Of a stretch of 64,000 nucleotides of DNA, positions 58,088 through 64,000 are shown piece by piece. The translations under genes were made by a program, and so were the position numbers. A model generated the notes under the pieces. The model was not told the origin of the DNA. It did not search any database and worked only from the letters and a program-made list of their open reading frames with translations. This stretch comes from CAWAVN01 sp963825075 (GTDB lineage: Bacteria > Planctomycetota > Planctomycetia > Planctomycetales > Planctomycetaceae), in assembly GCA_963825075.1 (NCBI GenBank), contig CAWGRX010000009.1:205736-269735 (forward strand), given 5' to 3'. Position 1 is the first letter of the stretch. The number at the start of each line of letters is the position of its first letter.

Positions 58088-58156
58088 CCGTGGACCGTGC
58101 AACAGGCGGCTTCGATGCCCCACCCTCCCGGCCGTTCGCGCGGTCCACGGTTTTTT
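58088..58156 (+). terminator. Terminator-like structure after the Met/Gln-rich gene
   Basis: CCGTGGACCG (58088-58097) pairs with CGGTCCACGG (58141-58150), followed by TTTTTT on the plus strand. The loop is long (43 bases) but contains smaller GC-rich hairpins. It sits 166 bp after the stop at 57922 and just ahead of the convergent gene at 58160. Confidence 0.6.
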
Positions 58157-58159
58157 GCC

Positions 58160-59116
58160 TCAATGCTCAGCACTTGCCGAAGAAACGATTTCCCTCAACA
58201 CCATGCCTTCTCCAGATCCGTTCGGGTGATCGTTCAGCCACACGTCGGCCCGCTGGTTGATTTGGGGAGAAACAAACGCAGCCGTCCATGTGCCCCCGGT
58301 GTTTGACCACGGTCGCGCCATTGTCCAATTCTGTTTTGCAAACCAATCCTCGAAGTGCACCTGCCAATCGCGAACGGGACCGGAACCGCGAAACGAAAGC
58401 CACGAACTTCCGCCCGCATCGTGAATGGCCTGAATCCGCCGGCATCCCGCCGGGAGCGGAATGTCTGCTTCGTTTCGGGAGTCCGAGGATTGCGATTCCG
58501 CGGCCAAGAGCACGATCACCATCCAGTCTTCGGCCGACTTGGGAAACGCCCGCGCCCAGCACACGACTCGCGAAGAGGGAGAATCATCGCTTTCCGACGA
58601 TCGGGTATCGGGTTTGGTGATCAGCACCATCGGCAATTCGGGACCGAAGCGGTAAACCGCCTCGCCGCTCGGCAATGTCCGTGATGGGGGCACTTTTTCC
58701 AGTTCGGCAAGCAAGTTCAGCTCAGCGCGGCTTGGTGGGTGCCGAGGCAAACGGATCTCGACGAACCGACCGAGGGCGATCTGCTCCAGTTGCTCGGCGG
58801 CGGATGAAACATCGCCTTTCACCATTTGATGATGGATCGCGTAATCCAGATCGCCCCATTCGAGGGTGACACCTTGCCCGCCGGCTCCCCACGGCCGGGT
58901 TTGCGGGAGCGGAGGAATGTTCGAGGCGACATCTTCGGGAGACGTGTTCCACCAGCGGGTCAACTTCCCGCCGACCGCCAACAGTCCCACCGCCAAAATC
59001 GCCACCGCCAGCAAATCGGTGGTCCGCCGAGTAAGGCTCCGGGCAATCTTCGCAAAACCCGCTGGCTCCGGGGGAGGGGCTTGAGCATGGGAAGTTTCTT
59101 CGGGCAGATCGGTCAT
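58160..59116 (-). CDS. Membrane-anchored protein of unknown function downstream of a TadE-like gene
   Basis: About 318 residues; the ATG at 59116 is preferred over a TTG at 59131. An N-terminal cytoplasmic Pro/Glu-rich part is followed by one membrane helix (TTDLLAVAILAVGLLAVGG) and a soluble domain: QGVTLEWGDLDYAIHHQMVKGDVSSAAEQLEQIALGRF, GEAVYRFGPELPMVLITK, WMVIVLLAAES, FEDWFAKQNWTMARPWSNTGGTWTAAF. No known domain is recognised. It starts 18 bp after the stop of the TadE-like gene on the same strand, and the two are likely cotranscribed, perhaps as part of a surface or pilus-like assembly. Confidence 0.72.
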   Translation of the reverse strand: MTDLPEETSHAQAPPPEPAGFAKIARSLTRRTTDLLAVAILAVGLLAVGGKLTRWWNTSPEDVASNIPPLPQTRPWGAGGQGVTLEWGDLDYAIHHQMVKGDVSSAAEQLEQIALGRFVEIRLPRHPPSRAELNLLAELEKVPPSRTLPSGEAVYRFGPELPMVLITKPDTRSSESDDSPSSRVVCWARAFPKSAEDWMVIVLLAAESQSSDSRNEADIPLPAGCRRIQAIHDAGGSSWLSFRGSGPVRDWQVHFEDWFAKQNWTMARPWSNTGGTWTAAFVSPQINQRADVWLNDHPNGSGEGMVLREIVSSASAEH

Positions 59117-59133
59117 GCGGCGTTCGGCCAAAG

Positions 59134-60132
59134 TTATTGCCGAGGGGGAAGTGATGACTTGAATTTCTGAACCTGATCGCGTTTGGCTGTCAATTGGTCG
59201 ATCTGCATTTGCGTTCCCGGAGGCTGAGGGTCCAGATTTTCCAACCGCCTGATGAGCGAACTATATGCACCAATATAGTAATCGGAAACATCATGCGGCA
59301 CGTTGCGGATCGTGCGCAGCAAACGTTTCACCTTCTCGCTTCGCACGGTGCCGGGGTTGGCCTCGCAATAATCGGGAACGCGAGTGCTCACTTGCGGAAT
59401 TTTCGTCATCCGCCAATCGTTCTTGGACAAGAGCGCCGGCTGAAAGTTGGGAGACCGCTTCCCCGTCAAATCGTAGATTTCCGGATCGCCGCCGGTCAGC
59501 GGCAACAGAGCGGGTTCGTTGGGATTGAAGGCCACCGCGAGAGCGGCTTCGTGATAGGCCTCGACTTCGTCCGGCGAACGCATCGTTAGCAGCAGCGGAT
59601 ACAAGCTCAGCACCCGGCGGGTTGTGTTGCTCGCCAGATTCATGCTGGGATATTGAAACCGGGTGCCATCGAAAATCACATGATCGCGGCGAAACGCCGA
59701 CGACCCCGGCAGGCTGCGGAGCAAAGGATATTGCCTGTGGATCCTCGCGAAGCCGTCCAGCAAACTCGGCCGCATGTTGAGGTTGTTGGGGAGCACAGGG
59801 AGAAACTCGCCCGTTAACGGATCGGCGAGCACCGGCCCCCGCACCACGGGATGCCCGGCATAGGGATCGAACGGCACGGGCGAAGCAGACGCCTTAGAAA
59901 CCTGTAGAGCCGCATCCGCGGGCCAGTTTGCGGGGCGGGGGTCTTTCGATCCCGTTCGTTGCTCCAAGGCGCGCCAGACGGCCTGGCGGGAGTTAATTTG
60001 CGTCCGCAGCTTCCAGGCTCCCGCCGTCCCCATGTTGACCATCAGCGCCATCACGAATAGCAAAATGGGCAACACGAGCACCAACTCCAAAGGAGCTAAG
60101 CCGGCGCGGTGTGTTGCCCGTGGCGTTTTCAT
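59134..60132 (-). CDS. TadE-like pseudopilin family protein with a long C-terminal domain
   Basis: 332 residues. The N-terminus (HRAGLAPLELVLVLPILLFVMALMVNMGTAG) has the TadE pattern: short basic leader, then a hydrophobic helix with a Glu near its start, as in prepilin-type proteins. The remaining 290 residues (TGSKDPRPANWPADAALQVSKA and so on, ending DQVQKFKSSLPPRQ) are much longer than the usual TadE tail and contain a helical C-terminal segment with SEKVKRLLRTIRNVPHDVSDYY. It is probably exported and processed, with a role in surface structures. No prepilin peptidase or Tad ATPase gene lies nearby, so they must be elsewhere if it is functional. Confidence 0.7.
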   Translation of the reverse strand: MKTPRATHRAGLAPLELVLVLPILLFVMALMVNMGTAGAWKLRTQINSRQAVWRALEQRTGSKDPRPANWPADAALQVSKASASPVPFDPYAGHPVVRGPVLADPLTGEFLPVLPNNLNMRPSLLDGFARIHRQYPLLRSLPGSSAFRRDHVIFDGTRFQYPSMNLASNTTRRVLSLYPLLLTMRSPDEVEAYHEAALAVAFNPNEPALLPLTGGDPEIYDLTGKRSPNFQPALLSKNDWRMTKIPQVSTRVPDYCEANPGTVRSEKVKRLLRTIRNVPHDVSDYYIGAYSSLIRRLENLDPQPPGTQMQIDQLTAKRDQVQKFKSSLPPRQ

Positions 60133-60227
60133 GCGGGATGTCTTCTTGAGGTTCGGCCCCTGACCCTAACCTCTCCCCCAAAAGGAGAGGGAACATAAGA
60201 CAGTTGTTTTTTCGCCGGTCCCAAGCA

Positions 60228-61001
60228 TTACCAGCCATAGTAGCCAAAGGGACTGCATCCATAGCCGTAGCCGTAGCGATAGCGGGAACCGAAGGCTCCA
60301 TAGCCGTAGCCTCCATAGATCGCCGGGCTATAGTAGGATGACCGGTAAAACGGCGTATAGTAAGCCGAACCATAATACCGGGGCCGGTAATAGAACGCGC
60401 TCACGGAATAGGGGCTATAGCCGTAGTTGTAGTAGGAACTCGGGTAGTAGGAATAATTGGAATAGCGCGGCCCATAGAGACTGTAGTTTCCATAGTAGTA
60501 GGGCCGATAACCGACGGCGTAGGAACCATAGGGATAACTGCTGTAGCCGAAGTTCCAAGGACTGTAGCTATAGCCCAAGCCACCGAAGCCATACCCGCCG
60601 TAGCCTAGGCCCCCGTAACCAAAACTGCTGTAGCCCAAGCCGCCGTAGCCTAAACTGCCGTAGCCCAAGCCGTATCCGCCATAGTAGCGGCCGAAGCCGC
60701 CGTAGTAACTGCCGAGGCCACCGTAATAGCCCCCGAGGCCGCCGTAACCGAACCCGCCGTAGAAGCCGTGGTGATGATGGTGAAACGCCAGCTCTTCCGT
60801 GGGCGCGGGCACGTGAATCGTTTCCGCTAGGACGGGCAATTGGACCGAAAGGTGTTCCGTTTTGGCATCTGCCTGAGCCGGCTCTGGAAACCGGGCCGGT
60901 TCCGGAATGGAAATCGCCGCGGAGATAGGCAGCGTTCCCGCAATCAAAGCCACAGACAATAACGCCGCTCCGACCGGCCGTTTCCCAATGGAAGTGCGCA
61001 T
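60228..61001 (-). CDS. Exported Gly/Tyr-rich repetitive protein with a five-His run
   Basis: 257 residues from the ATG at 61001, preceded by AAGGGGAA. A signal peptide (GAALLSVALIAGTLPISAA) is followed by a Pro/Glu-rich linker, a HHHHH run, and about 180 residues of Gly-Tyr repeats such as GGLGYGGYGFGGLGY, then YY-rich segments (YRPYYYGNYSLYGPRY, SNYSYYPSSYYNYGY). There is little else than G, Y, S, F, P. It resembles silk- or amyloid-like structural proteins in composition. Related Gly/Tyr-rich proteins are known in planctomycete genomes without a proven function. No homologous domain. The opposite-strand ORF there is a shadow. Confidence 0.78.
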   Translation of the reverse strand: MRTSIGKRPVGAALLSVALIAGTLPISAAISIPEPARFPEPAQADAKTEHLSVQLPVLAETIHVPAPTEELAFHHHHHGFYGGFGYGGLGGYYGGLGSYYGGFGRYYGGYGLGYGSLGYGGLGYSSFGYGGLGYGGYGFGGLGYSYSPWNFGYSSYPYGSYAVGYRPYYYGNYSLYGPRYSNYSYYPSSYYNYGYSPYSVSAFYYRPRYYGSAYYTPFYRSSYYSPAIYGGYGYGAFGSRYRYGYGYGCSPFGYYGW

Positions 61002-61266
61002 GAGATTCCCCTTGTGATGATTGAAACGCCGGGACGCGCGGCCCGCGCACTGGCCCACAGCCAGGTTGGTTGGGTGCCGACAATTCACACCAAACCCCGC
61101 ACGGATTCTAACACTTCTTTCTATCGTAAGGCGGCCGAACACCCCCGGTCAAGCATTGATTTGGCCCCGCTCGTTTTTGGCTCGGTGAAGTTTAGCACAC
61201 GCTTTTCGTAGCGGTGGCTTCCATCTGCGGAGGAAGCGATTCTCAATTCAAACGGCTCTATTTGAA

Positions 61267-62718
61267 TCACGCCAAGACATCGTGGACCACATCGCCGTGT
61301 ACGTCGGTGAGCCGATAATCCCGGCCCTGAAACCGGTAGATCAAACGTTCATGGTCAAAGCCCAATGTGTGCAATAGTGTCGCTTGCAGGTCGTGGATGT
61401 GAACTTTGTTTTCCGCAACGCGAAAACCGAGTTCGTCCGACTGGCCGTAAGACAGCCCGCCTTTGATGCCGCCGCCCGCGAGCACCATCGTATAGCAATC
61501 GGGATAATGGTCGCGGCCGAGGACTTTGCCTTTGGCGGTCCGGCCTTCGCGGAACGGCGTGCGGCCGAACTCGCCGCCCACGACGATTAGCGTCTCATCC
61601 AGAAGCCCCCGCTGCTTGAGGTCCTTAATCAAAGCGGCGACGGGTTTGTCCATCGTGGCGCATTTGTTGGTCAGGCCTTCGCGAAGCCCTTGCCCCGCGC
61701 CGGTGCCGTGGAAGTCCCAACCCCAATCGAAAAGCTGCACATACCGGACGCCCGCTTCCACCAGTCGGCGGGCCAACAGGCAGTTGTTCGCAAAGCTCCC
61801 GCCACCCGGCTTAGCTCCGTAGGATTCGAGGATGTGCTCCGGTTCTTGCGCGATGTCCATCACCTCAGGCACCGACATCTGCATGCGGAACGCCAACTCG
61901 TATTGGGCAATGCGGGTTTTCGTCTCCGGATGCCCCAAGTCCTCGGCCTGATATTCATTCAGATCCTTCAGGGCATCCAGACTCAGCCGGCGAAGTTCCC
62001 GGTCCATCCCGGCGGGATCGGACGCATACAGCACGGGATCGCCCTGGGATCGGCATTGGACGCCTTGATAGACCGAAGGCAGAAACCCGCTGCCGAAGGA
62101 ATTCTTCCCGCCATTGGGCTGCACGCCCGAGGAGATCAATACGACGAAGCCCGGCAGGTTTTCGTTCTCCGAACCCAGCCCGTAAGTCACCCAGGCTCCG
62201 AACGAAGGCCGACCCGACCGCGGGGAACCGGTATAAAGCAAAAGCTCCGCCGGGGCGTGGTTGAACTGATCGGTGTTCATGGACTTGATGACGCAGAGTT
62301 CATCCGCCACTTCGTGCAGATGCGGAATCGCGTCGGACATCCAAATCCCACCCTCGCCGTACTGGGCAAACTTGCGAGGCGTGCCCAACAGCCTCGGCGT
62401 GCCGGAGGTGAAAGCAAACCGCTTTCCCTCTAAAAACGTCTGCGGGCAAGGCTGGCCGTCTCGTTTGACCAGCTCGGGTTTGTAGTCGAACAAATCCAAA
62501 TGCGGCGGCGAGCCGGTGAGGTGCAGATAAATCACCCGCTTGGCCGTCGGCTCAAAGTGGGATTTCTTGGGAGCCAAGGGGTTGACCGTGCCCGCAGGAG
62601 CCGCGCCGCAGTCTCGATTTAGCAGCGAACCGAGCGCCGCAGCGCCCAATCCGACTCCGGCCTCCTCCAAAAAATGCCGGCGGGTCAGGTATTGTAACTT
62701 GCCGAGTTCGGTTCGCAT
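61267..62718 (-). CDS. DUF1501 domain-containing protein with Tat signal
   Basis: 483 residues, intact. N-terminal TRRHFLEEAGVGLGAAALGSLL is a Tat-type leader. Family landmarks: KRVIYLHLTGSPPHLDLFDYKPEL, FAQYGEGGIWMSDAIPHLHEV, NHAPAELLLYTGSPRSGRPSFGAWVTYGLG, VRYVQLFDWGWDFHG, TLIVVGGEFGRTPFREGRTAKGKVLGRDHYPDCYTMVLAGGG and HIHDLQATLLHTLGFDHERL. This is the DUF1501 form usually found immediately downstream of a DUF1549/DUF1553 (PSCyt1-type) gene. No such gene precedes it here; the upstream 594 bp hold only repeats and remnants, so the usual partner may have been lost. It is the second DUF1501 gene in the window. Confidence 0.93.
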   Translation of the reverse strand: MRTELGKLQYLTRRHFLEEAGVGLGAAALGSLLNRDCGAAPAGTVNPLAPKKSHFEPTAKRVIYLHLTGSPPHLDLFDYKPELVKRDGQPCPQTFLEGKRFAFTSGTPRLLGTPRKFAQYGEGGIWMSDAIPHLHEVADELCVIKSMNTDQFNHAPAELLLYTGSPRSGRPSFGAWVTYGLGSENENLPGFVVLISSGVQPNGGKNSFGSGFLPSVYQGVQCRSQGDPVLYASDPAGMDRELRRLSLDALKDLNEYQAEDLGHPETKTRIAQYELAFRMQMSVPEVMDIAQEPEHILESYGAKPGGGSFANNCLLARRLVEAGVRYVQLFDWGWDFHGTGAGQGLREGLTNKCATMDKPVAALIKDLKQRGLLDETLIVVGGEFGRTPFREGRTAKGKVLGRDHYPDCYTMVLAGGGIKGGLSYGQSDELGFRVAENKVHIHDLQATLLHTLGFDHERLIYRFQGRDYRLTDVHGDVVHDVLA

Positions 62719-63069
62719 TTAGACACCTCAGTCATCCCGGGAATTCATCAGCCGCTGGGCGCTGGCCCAGGGTTCCGCCGCCATCGCGAAAAAACCGGAG
62801 GCCAGGGTGTTCCGGCGGATTGCCACGCTGCACCGTGAATCGTCGCGAATCGCGTGTGGGAAGCTCTTGATGTATTCTCTCCGCAGCGGGGGCCGATTAT
62901 CAAGGGAACGCGATCCCTTCACGGCCCGCGTTCCGCCAAGTCTTGCTCAAGGCAACCGGCGTTTTAAGACATGTCAATGTCGTTAAAATCAAGAGGACCG
63001 CCCCCGCCATCCTCCAAAGAACGATCGCGGCTTGTGGTTTGCTTCGGAATTCCACCGGTGCGTGTGACG

Positions 63070-63212
63070 ATAGGGAACGTTCGAGAAATAACTGAGCGGA
63101 ATGGCGCTAGCGGCCGGTTCGGGGAACGAGAAAAACCGGCGGCTAGCCACCCAGAGGGGACCCGGCCGCTCAAAATAAAATGGAGACGTATTTCTCGAAC
63201 GATCCGAGTTAT
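63070..63212. mobile_element. MITE-like repeat copy C
   Basis: GATAGGGAACGTTCGAGAAATA at the left end and TATTTCTCGAACGATCCGAG toward the right end are inverted repeats matching the ends of copies A and B (core CGTTCGAGAAATA). The inner part differs from A and B but keeps GGCGCTAGCGGCCGGTT. It occupies part of the 594-bp gap between the DUF1501 gene and the tRNA. The rest of that gap (62719-63069) shows only a diverged half-site at 62750-62775. Confidence 0.55.
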
Positions 63213-63312
63213 CACACTGCCGAGGGTTCTGCGCTTCTGCGCCAGTTTTTCCTCGGAGTTGACGTGATCGGTAATCTGGTTAGAATTGCCCCACCTCCCA
63301 CCAATTCCACCA

Positions 63313-63386
63313 CGGGGCGTGGCTCAGCCTGGTAGAGCGCTGCGTTCGGGACGCAGAGGTCGCTAGTTCAAATCTAGTCGCCCCGA
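63313..63386 (+). tRNA. tRNA-Pro (anticodon CGG)
   Basis: A 74-nt cloverleaf. Acceptor arm CGGGGCG/CGCCCCG with discriminator A, D-arm GCTCAGCCTGGTAGAGC, anticodon stem CTGCG/CGCAG with loop TTCGGGA (anticodon CGG), and T-arm with GTTCAAATC. CCA is not encoded. Its 3' end is overlapped by the last codons of the opposite-strand recombinase ORF. Confidence 0.95.
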
Positions 63387-64000
63387 CTTTTCTCTGAAAT
63401 GAGCCCTTCGGCGAGAACGTCGAAGGGCTTTCTCATTGTGGGGACAAGAGTTACGTCGTCGAGCACGCAGTTCAAAAACACGATTTCGAGGATGCGACGC
63501 TTTGCGGCATAGTCGGCGGTAAGCCATTGCCTCCGAAGGGTTTGCGAAAGTTCAAAAACTTTCGCCGCCAACTCGGCCGTTTCGTCGTGTGAGCGGTCCA
63601 CGACGTCGAGTTGCAGCTTGATCGAGGCCAGCCGATCCCGCAATTCCGTGTGCTTACGGGCGAACGTCTCCTGGTCGATGTCCTCGGACAGCCGCATGTT
63701 GAGCAGCCGGTCCTGCTGCTGCACGAGCAGCGTTTCCTGACGCTGTAGCTCGCCACGTTGCGCGAAGGACTCGGCTTGGGCGTCGCGTGTCTGCGACGCC
63801 AGCACGATCCGGAACCAATCGCGCACACCTTCGTCCTCGACCTTCATCTTGTCGAAGACGGCCAGTACCTGTTCTTCCAGATCGGCTTCACGCACGCGGA
63901 TTCGCGGGTGATCCTTCTTCGTGTAGTAGGTGCAGCGGTAGTAGACGTAATACCGCTCGCCGTTCTTCGTCTTCTTCGTGACCGTGCTCGCCGGTGATCG
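63374..64000 (-). CDS. C-terminal part of a large serine recombinase (zinc beta-ribbon and coiled-coil), 5' end outside window
   Basis: The frame is open from the window edge to a stop at 63374. The first visible part (TKNGERYYVYYRCTYYTKKDHP) resembles the zinc beta-ribbon of large serine recombinases, though only one of its Cys is inside the window. It is followed by an alpha-helical stretch rich in Glu/Arg/Gln (READLEEQVLAVFDKM, SFAQRGELQRQETLLVQQQDRLLNMRLSEDIDQETFARKHTELRDRLASI), the coiled-coil motif of these enzymes, and WLTADYAAKRRILEIVFLNCVL. The catalytic Ser domain would lie beyond the right edge. Its stop lies within the tRNA-Pro gene on the other strand, suggesting an element integrated at that tRNA. 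Confidence 0.85.
   Translation of the reverse strand, partial: RSPASTVTKKTKNGERYYVYYRCTYYTKKDHPRIRVREADLEEQVLAVFDKMKVEDEGVRDWFRIVLASQTRDAQAESFAQRGELQRQETLLVQQQDRLLNMRLSEDIDQETFARKHTELRDRLASIKLQLDVVDRSHDETAELAAKVFELSQTLRRQWLTADYAAKRRILEIVFLNCVLDDVTLVPTMRKPFDVLAEGLISEKSRGD

Noticed and set aside
60338..60928. Plus-strand Asn/Arg/Ser-rich frame opposite the Gly/Tyr-rich gene
   Set aside because: It is the mirror of GGC/TAC codon repeats and has no signal peptide or ribosome-binding site.
62728..62922. 64-codon minus-strand frame upstream of the second DUF1501 gene
   Set aside because: It overlaps a copy of the interspersed repeat half-site, has no ribosome-binding site and no family resemblance.

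Overview
The window looks like a chromosomal segment of a Planctomycetota bacterium, possibly from a draft or metagenome assembly. This rests on gene families seen together mainly in that phylum. They include two DUF1501 Tat proteins, a DUF1549/DUF1553 protein, a DUF1552 plus DUF1592 cytochrome pair, a Tat-exported Gfo/Idh/MocA oxidoreductase, an ECF sigma factor beside a Ser/Thr kinase, and several DUF58/VWA proteins. Genes are mostly single or in short runs on both strands, and the base composition is GC-rich.

Layout. 0-4.1 kb: the end of an unidentified protein, a broken HlyD-type adaptor and a large VWA membrane protein. 4.4-11.3 kb: Gfo/Idh oxidoreductase, DUF1552 and DUF1592 proteins. 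11.5-22.3 kb is the housekeeping block: SpoIID-like protein, lipoprotein, guaB, DUF4926 gene, rsmA, ribE, pssA, DUF4259 gene, psd, eno and an FtsB/DivIC-like gene. 22.5-26 kb: Cys-rich exported protein, DUF58 protein, rhodanese, PilZ-like protein. 26-30.2 kb: WD40, DUF1501 and DUF1549/DUF1553 proteins. 30.4-35 kb: a redoxin/cytochrome/copper-monooxygenase fusion and an RND/MMPL transporter. 35-44 kb: methyltransferase, metF, D-aminoacylase, a zinc-finger/HTH regulator coupled to a membrane protein, an enolase-superfamily enzyme, a cytochrome c beta-propeller and a PfpI-like protein. 44-47.6 kb: a PadR regulator and two paralogous membrane proteins, one decayed. 47.7-54.5 kb: DUF58 protein, zinc ribbon, cold-shock protein, Ldh-type dehydrogenase, DUF5060 protein, PQQ-type propeller. 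55-62.7 kb: ECF sigma factor, Ser/Thr kinase, low-complexity exported proteins, TadE-like pilin, DUF1501 protein. 63.3-64 kb: tRNA-Pro(CGG) and the C-terminal end of a large serine recombinase, probably the edge of an integrated element.

Functional links. pssA and psd together make phosphatidylethanolamine. eno and the FtsB-like gene keep a neighbourhood known from other phyla. The ECF sigma factor and kinase form a typical planctomycete signalling pair. PadR probably controls the HAAS-type membrane proteins downstream.

Two properties affect how the window should be read. About sixteen genes are split by small indels while long neighbours are intact, so many breaks may be sequence errors. 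Two breaks are different: a 19-bp tandem repeat in the zinc-finger/HTH gene and a 16-bp duplication at the end of the enolase-superfamily gene. Intergenic regions also hold several repeat families, including a roughly 120-130 bp element with terminal inverted repeats present in at least three copies.
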